Of a stretch of 64,000 bases of DNA, positions 1 to 7,228 are shown piece by piece. Below the pieces are notes generated by a model. It was not told the origin of the DNA, searched no databases, and saw only the letters and a list, made by a program, of their open reading frames with translations. This DNA is from Anaerolineae bacterium (GTDB lineage: Bacteria; Chloroflexota; Anaerolineae; 4572-78; J111), in assembly GCA_023151115.1 (NCBI GenBank), contig JAKLJP010000002.1, positions 310,001 to 374,000 on the forward strand, read 5' to 3'. Each line of letters opens with the position of its first letter. Within the stretch, counting starts at the first letter, position 1. The position numbers and the translations under genes are program-made.

Positions 1-1
1 G

Positions 2-514
2 TATCTGGGCGCATATTGGCGCAAAACGTTTGACCAGATTGGCCTTTTTGATGAAACCCTGCGCATCAACCAGGATTACGAACTGAACTATCGTCTGCGC
101 CAGGCCGGTGGCAAGATTTTACTCAGCCCGGCGATTTGTTCAACTTACACCCCGCGTTCCAGCTTGGCTGCTTTGTGGCGGCAGTATTTCCACTACGGCC
201 AGGGAAAAGTTCAAACCTTGCAAAAACACCCCGAATCGCTGCGCTGGCGGCAGGCGGTTCCGCCGTTGTTTGTCGCCGCTTTTTTGAGCGCCCTGTTGGG
301 AGCCTTTTTCTGGAGACCGCTGCGCTGTCTGTTCGGGCTGATAGCCGGCTGCTATTTGCTGGCAAATTTTGTTGCGAGTACAATAGGGGCTAAGCGGGGG
401 GGCTGGCGTTACGGGCCGGTTTTGCCGCTCATTTTTGCCACAATCCATTTTGCCTGGGGCTTAGGCTTTTGGGTAGGCCTGGCCCGAATTTTTTTCAAAC
501 CCAAGCAGCGTTGA
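2..514 (+). CDS. Glycosyltransferase family 2, C-terminal part (5' end outside window)
   Basis: The frame is open from the left edge and ends at TGA 512-514, so only the last 170 residues are present. The start of the visible part reads YLGAYWRKTFDQIGLFDETL followed by NQDYELNYRLRQAGG. This is the acceptor-site region of GT-A family 2 enzymes, where the Asp-Tyr-Glu of QDYELNYR takes the place of the usual ED motif. The remainder has about two hydrophobic segments (PPLFVAAFLSALLGAF and a stretch near the C-terminus), typical of membrane-attached glycosyltransferases. The next gene starts 3 bases downstream, so it belongs to a polysaccharide operon. It probably transfers a sugar to a growing lipid-linked glycan on the cytoplasmic face. 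Donor and acceptor cannot be told. Confidence 0.85.
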   Translation, partial: YLGAYWRKTFDQIGLFDETLRINQDYELNYRLRQAGGKILLSPAICSTYTPRSSLAALWRQYFHYGQGKVQTLQKHPESLRWRQAVPPLFVAAFLSALLGAFFWRPLRCLFGLIAGCYLLANFVASTIGAKRGGWRYGPVLPLIFATIHFAWGLGFWVGLARIFFKPKQR

Positions 515-517
515 GTT

Positions 518-1963
518 ATGGACAAAGAGCTGTTGTTACAACCGCACACGCCGGCATTGCCTCGCCGCAGCTTGGCCATGCAGCTGACCGAACATAAGTA
601 CATTCTGGTGGCGGTTGATGGTTTTTTGGTGCTGATTGCCCTTTTGCTGGGGCTGCGCTTTGGGGCGCAACGGTCGGGCTGGACCTTCTCCCTCAACCTG
701 ATTTTGGATTACACCGGCTGGTTGGTTGGCTTGACGGCGCTTTACTTTGTCCTGGCCACAGTCAATGACGCCTATAAACCCAAAGTAGCCGCCGATCCTG
801 TCGCCAGTTTTGTGGCCCTGCTCAAAACAGTGCTGCAAATCTTTGTGTTGTACTTGCTCATTTACGCTCTATCCCCACCCTTCTGGCTGCCCCGCCACTT
901 TGTCGGCTTTTTTGCGGTCGTTGCGCCCTTTTTGCTGTTTATATGGCGGCGCTTGTACAGCTCGGCCTTTGCTCTGACGGTTTTTCAACGGCGGGCCATT
1001 ATCGTCGGCGCCGGCTGGGCCGGCCAAACCATGCTCAAGACTATTCGGGATTTTGCCCCGGCCCACTTTGAAGTGGTTGGCTTTGTGGATGATGACCCGG
1101 CCAAACAGCAAACCACTATCCAAAATGTCTCCGTTATCGGCTCCACTACCGACTTACCGGCTTTGGCGCAAAAAAGAGCCGTGACGGATATCGTTATGGC
1201 TATCAATCGGGATGTGAAGGGCGAAGTCCTGGCCCAGTTGTTGACCTGTTACGAGCGGGGAGCGCAGGTCTCAACGATGTCGGAGTTGTATGAACGTTTG
1301 ACCGATCGCGTGCCGGTCGAACACACCGGCGACAATTGGTATGTGGTTTTGCCCCTGGATCGAGGGGGACAGCATCTATTTTACCGCCTGGTCAAACGGA
1401 TTCTGGATGTTAGTATCGCCTTAATTGGCTTGGCTATTTTTGCCACCCTGCTCCCCCTCTTGGCTTTGCTCATCAAGTTCGACTCACCCGGGCCGGTTTT
1501 TTATCGCCAAAAAAGAATGGGGCGGGCCGGAAAAACATTTGAACTGATTAAGCTGCGCTCTATGGTAGTTGACGCCGAAGCCGACGGCCAACCCAAGTGG
1601 GCCGATAAGTACGACTCACGGGTCACAAAAGCCGGTCTTTTTTTGCGCCGCACCCGCCTGGATGAATTGCCGCAGCTTTTGAATGTACTTAGCGGCGATA
1701 TGAGCCTGATCGGCCCCCGACCAGAGCGGCCCGAATTTGTAATCGAGTTGCAGCAAACCATTCCCTTTTATCGCACCCGGCTTACCGTTAAGCCCGGCCT
1801 GACCGGCTGGGCCCAGGTGAATTACGATTATGGCCGTTCCGCAAGCGATGCGCTGGAAAAGCTCCGTTATGACCTCTACTATATCAAGCACCAATCGCTA
1901 CAATTAGATTTGGTGATTCTCCTCAAAACCGTTGGGATCATCCTCCTCTTAAAAGGCGTTTAA
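518..1963 (+). CDS. Polyprenyl-phosphate sugar phosphotransferase (WbaP/WcaJ type)
   Basis: This 481-residue enzyme is expected to move a sugar-1-phosphate from a nucleotide sugar to undecaprenyl phosphate, starting assembly of exopolysaccharide repeat units. Four hydrophobic segments fill roughly residues 25-150. A Rossmann-like CoA-binding-type domain follows (IIVGAGWAGQTML, about 162-174), then a further membrane segment near 290-310. The catalytic bacterial sugar transferase domain is C-terminal, with DSPGPVFYRQKRMGR, KLRSM, RRTRLDELPQLLNVLSGDMS, LIGPRPERPEF and GLTGWAQVNYDYG, all hallmark motifs of the family. Length and order are normal. It overlaps the next gene by one base (TAATG), so the genes are translationally coupled. 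Confidence 0.93.
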   Translation: MDKELLLQPHTPALPRRSLAMQLTEHKYILVAVDGFLVLIALLLGLRFGAQRSGWTFSLNLILDYTGWLVGLTALYFVLATVNDAYKPKVAADPVASFVALLKTVLQIFVLYLLIYALSPPFWLPRHFVGFFAVVAPFLLFIWRRLYSSAFALTVFQRRAIIVGAGWAGQTMLKTIRDFAPAHFEVVGFVDDDPAKQQTTIQNVSVIGSTTDLPALAQKRAVTDIVMAINRDVKGEVLAQLLTCYERGAQVSTMSELYERLTDRVPVEHTGDNWYVVLPLDRGGQHLFYRLVKRILDVSIALIGLAIFATLLPLLALLIKFDSPGPVFYRQKRMGRAGKTFELIKLRSMVVDAEADGQPKWADKYDSRVTKAGLFLRRTRLDELPQLLNVLSGDMSLIGPRPERPEFVIELQQTIPFYRTRLTVKPGLTGWAQVNYDYGRSASDALEKLRYDLYYIKHQSLQLDLVILLKTVGIILLLKGV

Positions 1964-3411
1964 TGGTTTCCGCCAGCAAACCCACTTTAATAGCCACCCC
2001 TCAGGTCAAAAACTTGAGTTTGAGCTGGCCCCTGATCCTGGTAGTCATTTTAGCCATAGTGCGGGGGGTACTCTACTTGTCCATTTTTCCCCCTTTCCTG
2101 GCCCCCGATGAGGCGGCCCATTTTGAAGCCATCCGCTTGATTGGCCAGGAAAAAAAATGGCCTACAGCTGAAGTTTACGCCACAACACCGATGCACCCCG
2201 AGATGATTCCTACGTTTGAAAAGTATAGAATTTGGTATCTGGCTAATCAGGATCCGTCTAACCAGAATGTGGGCCTTACTACGGGCCTGTTTACCGATTA
2301 TTATGCTGCTCAAATTTCTGCCGGCGCTGTTAGAGCCAATTCGTATTTGATGCTTTATCATCTCACGCTGGCCCCACTCTCAGCCGCAACCGCCTCGTTT
2401 GATCTGACAACCCAGGTTTATTTGCTGCGATTCGTTTCCGTCTTATTTACTGCCGCAACGGTTGTCATCGCCTGGATCACAGTGAAAACCATTTTTCCGG
2501 CGCAACCAGGGTTAGCCTTAGCAGTCGTTTCCTTTATTACGCTTTGGCCCATGCACACCCATGTAGGAGCTTCGGTAACGGTAGACCCCCTGGCCGAGTT
2601 GTTAGCCTCCGCTTTTTTTTTACTTTTAGTGAAAATTTGGGTCAATGGGTTTTCGCTGCTGAAAGCTGTGGGTGTGGTGAGTTTGATGGCTCTGACCCTT
2701 TTGACCAAACCCACCACTTTTTTCTTACTGCCAAGCCTGGCGGCAGCTTTGATTGTCTTTCTAGGATGCCGTTTAAAATGGCCGCCCCGGCTTACCAATG
2801 GATTGCTGGTACTGCTGGTGGGGGTAACCTTGATTGGTTCGATTCTGCTGCATCAATATTCAGATGGAGGTAGACGGGTTCTTTTGCTTCTGGCAACGCC
2901 TTTCAACCTGCCTGCCTGGGAGGATTTGGTCACTGACCGGCCCCTATCATTTTATGTCGGCGCGCTAAACTTTGCCGTTTTGTCCTTTGCCGGACTGTTT
3001 GGCTGGTCCAATATTCACATTCCCTGGGTTTGGGTTCGCTGGTGGGCGGTAGGTTTGTTTCTTATGGGTCTGGGGAGTTTAATTTTTTGTTATCAATGCC
3101 TGTTAAGACCTATCCGTGAGGAATATAGTACCCGACAAAGAAGCATTTTAATCTTTTTGTTGTTAGCTCTCATTCTTTCACTCATCGGCGTCGCCACCCC
3201 CATTATCGGCAGTGAGTCGTCAAGCTGGGGGATTCACTCACGTTACTATTTCCCAGCGATTATCCCCCTGGCGCTCTATTTATACTTGGGATTTCGGCAG
3301 TTATTTCCAGGGGGCTGGCGCAACTTTGCTTTGCCGGTCTGGATTGTGGGCTGGTTTACTTATGATTGTGTTGTCCTTTTTATAGTCATCTTGCCTTATT
3401 TGTATAGCTAA
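1963..3411 (+). CDS. Polytopic membrane protein, DUF2142 / GT-C glycosyltransferase-like
   Basis: This 482-residue protein has about ten to twelve hydrophobic helices. After the first helix comes PPFLAPDEAAHFEAIRLIG. An Asp-Glu pair and a nearby His in the first extracytoplasmic loop are characteristic of GT-C fold enzymes and of the DUF2142 family. A long loop (about residues 60-120) follows. These proteins are thought to use polyprenyl-linked sugars outside the membrane. The ATG overlaps the stop of the preceding sugar transferase gene, and the next gene starts 4 bases after its stop. A role in transfer or modification of the exported polysaccharide is inferred from context and fold only. 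Confidence 0.7.
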   Translation: MVSASKPTLIATPQVKNLSLSWPLILVVILAIVRGVLYLSIFPPFLAPDEAAHFEAIRLIGQEKKWPTAEVYATTPMHPEMIPTFEKYRIWYLANQDPSNQNVGLTTGLFTDYYAAQISAGAVRANSYLMLYHLTLAPLSAATASFDLTTQVYLLRFVSVLFTAATVVIAWITVKTIFPAQPGLALAVVSFITLWPMHTHVGASVTVDPLAELLASAFFLLLVKIWVNGFSLLKAVGVVSLMALTLLTKPTTFFLLPSLAAALIVFLGCRLKWPPRLTNGLLVLLVGVTLIGSILLHQYSDGGRRVLLLLATPFNLPAWEDLVTDRPLSFYVGALNFAVLSFAGLFGWSNIHIPWVWVRWWAVGLFLMGLGSLIFCYQCLLRPIREEYSTRQRSILIFLLLALILSLIGVATPIIGSESSSWGIHSRYYFPAIIPLALYLYLGFRQLFPGGWRNFALPVWIVGWFTYDCVVLFIVILPYLYS

Positions 3412-3415
3412 TTCA

Positions 3416-4216
3416 ATGGCTCGTCGCCCGCTTCACTTATGGTATCTCAACTTGATCTTGCCTTTTATTTTGCTCCTGGGGGTATGGTGTTTAATTAGCG
3501 AGGGAAAGCTCTACCAGAGCGCCTATTATGGGAAGTGGTATGACGCCTCCCCACTCTGGTTAACTTCAGATAGCGAGGTAAGGCAAGAGTTTGTAGCCAA
3601 CTATCCGGGGCTTTACCGGGTAGATGTGTTTGTCAAAAATCTAAACCCGGCTATCCCCATTGAACTTATGTTTCAACTGCGCCACTCTTGCCAAAACCAG
3701 AAAGATTTGAGAAGGCAAACGATGTTCCAGCCGCAAGGTGAAATTGAGGGGCAGACGTTTTACGCCTTCACTTTTGCCCCCCTCGAAGATTCAACCCATC
3801 AGAAATACTGTTTTATCCTCACTGCCCACACGGAAAGCCATGAAAAAGTGGTGGGTGTTTTGGCGGCTGAGGATGACCTATACCCCTTCGGGCAAGCCTT
3901 TCATCAAGAACCGTTAATCGAAAAAAACTCGGATAAGCCTGACGTTCTCTCTACTCCACAATCCTATTCAGAGGATAAATTTAGACTTTTTTTGCCTATT
4001 GTTCAAGCCAATATCCCCGATAATCATAAAAACCTTGATGTAGCTTTTCAGCTTCATTATGACGGATCGCGTTTAGAGACGAGCAAAGTCTTTTTTGATC
4101 GCCTGGTTAAACACAAGCCTTATGGCTGGAATAGGCCAGAATTTTATGGACTGCTATTTATTGCCTATATTGCTGGCGTAACTGCCCTTATCAGGCTCAC
4201 TATAAAGCAGATGTAA
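3416..4216 (+). CDS. Membrane-anchored extracytoplasmic protein of unknown function
   Basis: No family was recognised. The 266-residue protein has one N-terminal hydrophobic helix (LILPFILLLGVWCLI), a beta-rich middle domain of about 200 residues with two Cys (near RHSCQN and KYCFIL) that could form a disulfide, and one C-terminal helix (FYGLLFIAYIAGVTALI). The middle domain should lie outside the cytoplasmic membrane. It is the last gene of the polysaccharide operon: 4 bases separate it from the preceding gene and a terminator hairpin lies at 4441-4476. Its base composition is slightly richer in A+T than the upstream genes. It probably accompanies the DUF2142-like protein in glycan export or assembly, by context only. 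Confidence 0.6.
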   Translation: MARRPLHLWYLNLILPFILLLGVWCLISEGKLYQSAYYGKWYDASPLWLTSDSEVRQEFVANYPGLYRVDVFVKNLNPAIPIELMFQLRHSCQNQKDLRRQTMFQPQGEIEGQTFYAFTFAPLEDSTHQKYCFILTAHTESHEKVVGVLAAEDDLYPFGQAFHQEPLIEKNSDKPDVLSTPQSYSEDKFRLFLPIVQANIPDNHKNLDVAFQLHYDGSRLETSKVFFDRLVKHKPYGWNRPEFYGLLFIAYIAGVTALIRLTIKQM

Positions 4217-4440
4217 TATTTCCCACTTACGCTTAAAACAAGCATAAAAAATAAAAAAGATTGTAAAATTTTTATGAAAAAATGTAATTAAACCCCACTT
4301 TTGCCATCAACACTGTTTTTTTACAATTTTGCAAGAGGCGCAACAAAATTGAAAAACAAAAAACACAAAATTAGCCATCACTAATGGAGATTTTCCTAAT
4401 TATCTATGGTTTTTAGGTAAAAGTGGGTTGATAACATGAT
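4217..4440. other. AT-rich gap with AAAAGTGGG motifs in both orientations
   Basis: This gap between two convergent genes is much richer in A+T than the surrounding DNA and has no credible open frame. It carries CCCACTTTT at 4294-4302, its complement AAAAGTGGG at 4419-4427, and a shorter CCCACTT at 4222-4228. The same nonamer occurs three times in another AT-rich gap at 19189-19447. Its function is unknown. Confidence 0.5.
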
Positions 4441-4476
4441 AAAAACAAGGATACCGGTAGCAGTATCCCTGTTTTT
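4441..4476. terminator. Bidirectional terminator between convergent genes
   Basis: AAAAACAAGGATAC and GTATCCCTGTTTTT form a 14-base stem with one mismatch around an 8-base loop. The A-run on one side and T-run on the other let it act on both strands. It separates the polysaccharide operon (+) from the dihydropyrimidinase gene (-). Confidence 0.75.
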
Positions 4477-4489
4477 ACAATTTTGTTAA

Positions 4490-5896
4490 TTACAAAACTT
4501 CAGCATGCGGAGTGCGCCGCAAAAACGCACCCTCACCCTGTTGACCATACCATTCCGTACCAACGACAATACTCTGCCCGCGCAGCAGGGTGCGCACAGG
4601 CCAGCCTTTGACCCTCATCCCCTCATACACATTATAATCCGTATTCATGTGATGGGTCTCGGCGGAAATGGTGTGTTCTTTTTGAGGGTCCCACAACACA
4701 ATGTCGGCGTCAGAGCCTACGGCAATGGTCCCTTTGCGCGGGTACAGGCCAAAAATCTTGGCCGGATTGGTGGCCGTAATTTCTACAAAACGATTGGCGT
4801 TAAAACGGCCTCCATTCACCCCGTGATGCCACATGACCGGCATGCGGTCTTCAATGCCGGGCATACCGTTGGGGATTTTAGCAAAGTTGCCCAACCCCAA
4901 CTCTTTGCCGGGGATGCGGCCCTTGACTCCCCCTTCATACCAAAAAACCGCATGATCGGTCGAGACGGCTTGCAGGGTATTATCGGCCAGCGCCTTCCAA
5001 AGGATTTCGGCATCTTTGGGCTGGCGCACCGGCGGTGAGCAGACAAATTTGGCCCCTTCATAGCCGGGTCGAGCCAGGTCCTCTTCAAAAACAAACATAT
5101 ATTGGGTACAGGTTTCACCCATAACCCGCAGCCCTTTGGCCCGGCCCAGTTGAAGTTGCTCAATCGCCTCCTGGCAGGTCATGTGGACCACGTAGAGCGA
5201 CGCACCGGCAATCCCGGCCAGGGCAATCGCCCGGCCTGTTGCTTCGCCCTCGGCCAGGGCGGGGTGAGCCACCGCGTGATATTTAGGATCGGTTTTGCCT
5301 TCCGCCAGTAACTTGGGGACCAATTCGGCAATCACATCGCCGTTTTCGGCGTGGACCATGATGAGCAGGCCATTTTCAGCAGCTTTAAGCATAGCCCGGA
5401 AAAGGGTGGTGTCATCCACCTGAAACAGTCCTTTGTAAGCCATAAACAGTTTCAAGCTGGTTACGCCTTCATCAATCAGGCTGGGAATCTCGTCCATCAC
5501 CTCCGGTCGTAAATCGGTGATCGCTACGTGAAAGCCGTAATCAATACAGGCTTTGCCTTCGGCTTTGTGATGCCACTCGCCCACGCCCTGCCGTAACGTT
5601 CCCCCAATGGGTTGAATGGCAAAGTCAATATGGGTGGTTGTCCCGCCGAAAGCTGCGGCTCGATGGCCGGTAAAGAAATCATCCGAGCAGGTGGTGCCGC
5701 CAAATGGGAGGTCTAAGTGGGTATGCACGTCAATGCCGCCGGGCAGCAGCAGCAAACCCTCGGCGTCAATCACTTCATGGCCTTCGCCCGACAAATTTTG
5801 GCCGATGAGGGTAACTTTTTCCCCTTCAATCAACACATCTGCTTTGAAGGTATCTCCAGCGGTAACAACCGTTCCATTTTTGATCAAGGTGGTCAT
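4490..5896 (-). CDS. hydA: Dihydropyrimidinase / D-hydantoinase
   Basis: This 468-residue amidohydrolase opens the ring of dihydrouracil, dihydrothymine or 5-substituted hydantoins to give N-carbamoyl amino acids. Visible metal ligands and motifs are GGIDVHTHLDLPFGG (HxH near residues 58-60), SLKLFMAYKG with the lysine that is normally carboxylated, IMVHAENGD, YVVHMTC and STDHAVFW with the catalytic Asp. Length and motif order match the family (about 460-480 residues). The start is an ATG preceded by GAAGGAG. It lies 115 bases after an F420-type oxidoreductase gene on the same strand, downstream of a large set of transport genes, which suggests that the imported compound is a pyrimidine- or hydantoin-like cyclic ureide. 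No beta-ureidopropionase or carbamoylase gene is in the window. Confidence 0.93.
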   Translation of the reverse strand: MTTLIKNGTVVTAGDTFKADVLIEGEKVTLIGQNLSGEGHEVIDAEGLLLLPGGIDVHTHLDLPFGGTTCSDDFFTGHRAAAFGGTTTHIDFAIQPIGGTLRQGVGEWHHKAEGKACIDYGFHVAITDLRPEVMDEIPSLIDEGVTSLKLFMAYKGLFQVDDTTLFRAMLKAAENGLLIMVHAENGDVIAELVPKLLAEGKTDPKYHAVAHPALAEGEATGRAIALAGIAGASLYVVHMTCQEAIEQLQLGRAKGLRVMGETCTQYMFVFEEDLARPGYEGAKFVCSPPVRQPKDAEILWKALADNTLQAVSTDHAVFWYEGGVKGRIPGKELGLGNFAKIPNGMPGIEDRMPVMWHHGVNGGRFNANRFVEITATNPAKIFGLYPRKGTIAVGSDADIVLWDPQKEHTISAETHHMNTDYNVYEGMRVKGWPVRTLLRGQSIVVGTEWYGQQGEGAFLRRTPHAEVL

Positions 5897-6011
5897 AATA
5901 GTTTCTCCTTCGAAAATAACATTCTGTAGGACAAACCGTTTGTCCTACAAAACCGGCTCATTGTTATTCTTGGTAATGTCCAGTAAAAAATTCTTGATGG
6001 ATAAATCGGCT

Positions 6012-7016
6012 TTATCCGTTTTTATTAATATAGGGAATAACATATTTCCCATACGCTTCAATAGTTTCTTCCTCATCACCGCTCATCAGATAGATATTGA
6101 ATTGAGTCACCCCGGCTATTTCCTGTAACTCGCGCAGCCGGTGGATATGCTCTTCGGGCGGGCCGATGATGCAAAAGCGATCAATGACTTCATCAGAAAC
6201 AAAATCCATGAACTCGGAGTCCTTATCGGCGTGCTTGCGATAGTCGTAACCCTTGCGGTCTTTAATGTAAGCGGTTAATTCTACGGGCAGAGTGCCATCG
6301 TCGTAACGAGCCACCAGGTCGGCCACATGGTTGCCGACCATCGCCGGGAACCAACGAGTCTGCTCCCGACCTTTCTCAATATCGTTGGATACCCATACCG
6401 GCGCGGCAGCCATCACCTCGATTTGGGCCGGGTCACGGCCTACTTCTTTCGCGCCCTGATGCACGTGCTCCATACACCATTTAATCAAATAAGGGTCGGC
6501 AAATTGCATGATAATCCCGTCAGCGTAACTGCCAGCGGATTGCAGCACTTTGGGGCCGTACCCGGCTACCCACACGGGCAAATCGCTGTTTCTGATCCAT
6601 TCCAGCCGGGTAGATACATCATGGTAATCAATAGCTCGGCCCTCAACTAGCTCCCGAATTTGCAGAGCAGCCTTTTTTAGCTCGCCAATAGTGGTTGGCT
6701 GTTGGCCCAGCATCCGGCGCGAGCTGTCGCCCCGGCCAATACCTAGGACCATGCGATTACCGGAAATCTCGTTCAGGCAGCCCAATAAACTGGCCGTTAC
6801 CGTAACATCGCGCACTGCCGGGTTGGTCACACAGGTACCAAACCGCATCCGGTGGGTGTGCCAGGCCAACAGCGAAAGTACTGGATAGCAATCTTTCCAC
6901 AGCACGTGTGAGTCAAAAATCCAGCAGTAGGTAAACCCCCACCGTTCGGCCTGCTGGGTCACGTCAATACTGCGTTGGATCGACATGCTGCCTTTAAGTG
7001 TATAGGCGAAATCCAT
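6012..7016 (-). CDS. LLM-class (luciferase-like) F420-type oxidoreductase
   Basis: This 334-residue TIM-barrel protein belongs to the bacterial luciferase-like family that uses F420 or FMN. Motifs are GFTYCWIFDSHVLWKD, MRFGTCVTNPAVRDVTVTAS, GIGRGDSSRRMLGQ and DLPVWVAGYGPKVLQSAG. From memory these are closest to the subfamily TIGR03842 of F420-dependent oxidoreductases, but I could not check this. The start is an ATG preceded by AAGGAG. It lies directly upstream of dihydropyrimidinase and downstream of the fused binding protein, so it probably reduces or oxidises a ring compound in the same pathway, for example a pyrimidine to its dihydro form. Substrate and cofactor are inferred. Confidence 0.85.
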   Translation of the reverse strand: MDFAYTLKGSMSIQRSIDVTQQAERWGFTYCWIFDSHVLWKDCYPVLSLLAWHTHRMRFGTCVTNPAVRDVTVTASLLGCLNEISGNRMVLGIGRGDSSRRMLGQQPTTIGELKKAALQIRELVEGRAIDYHDVSTRLEWIRNSDLPVWVAGYGPKVLQSAGSYADGIIMQFADPYLIKWCMEHVHQGAKEVGRDPAQIEVMAAAPVWVSNDIEKGREQTRWFPAMVGNHVADLVARYDDGTLPVELTAYIKDRKGYDYRKHADKDSEFMDFVSDEVIDRFCIIGPPEEHIHRLRELQEIAGVTQFNIYLMSGDEEETIEAYGKYVIPYINKNG

Positions 7017-7044
7017 TGTTTATTCTCCTTACAACCTTATAGTT

Positions 7045-7100
7045 AAACCGTGAAACGCAAAACGTAAAAACACCGTTTTACATCTTACGTTTTACGGTTT
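7045..7100. repeat. Imperfect inverted repeat of ACGT-AAAACG type
   Basis: About 25 bases from 7045 (AAACCGTGAAACGCAAAACG...) face an imperfect complement at 7076-7100 ending TTACGTTTTACGGTTT. The arms are made of short tandem-like units (TGAAACG, AAAACGT). The same kind of unit recurs inside a coding region at 59995-60024. Confidence 0.6.
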
Positions 7101-7120
7101 AATCAAGCAAGCAAGAAAGA

Positions 7121-7159
7121 AGAGGGTGTTCCAGCTCGCCGGTGAGTGGAACACCCTCT
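7121..7159 (-). terminator. Terminator of the fused binding-protein gene
   Basis: AGAGGGTGTTCCA is perfectly complementary to TGGAACACCCTCT across a 13-base loop. Read on the minus strand the stem is followed by TTCTTTCTTGC. It lies 70 bases past the stop codon of the fused binding-protein gene. Confidence 0.7.
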
Positions 7160-7180
7160 GATTGCTACGTGTCCCGCTGA

Positions 7181-7217
7181 CATGTTCGTTCCCAAACTCT
7201 GTTTGGGAACGAACATG
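7181..7217. repeat. Perfect 17-base palindrome around GTTTGGGAACGAACATG
   Basis: CATGTTCGTTCCCAAAC and GTTTGGGAACGAACATG are exact complements around the loop TCT. It lies just past the stop codon of the fused binding-protein gene. Palindromes built on CGTTCCCAAAC are, from memory, common dispersed elements in bacteria. Whether this copy is mobile or a transcript-end structure is open. Confidence 0.65.
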
Positions 7218-7228
7218 AGATGACGGAT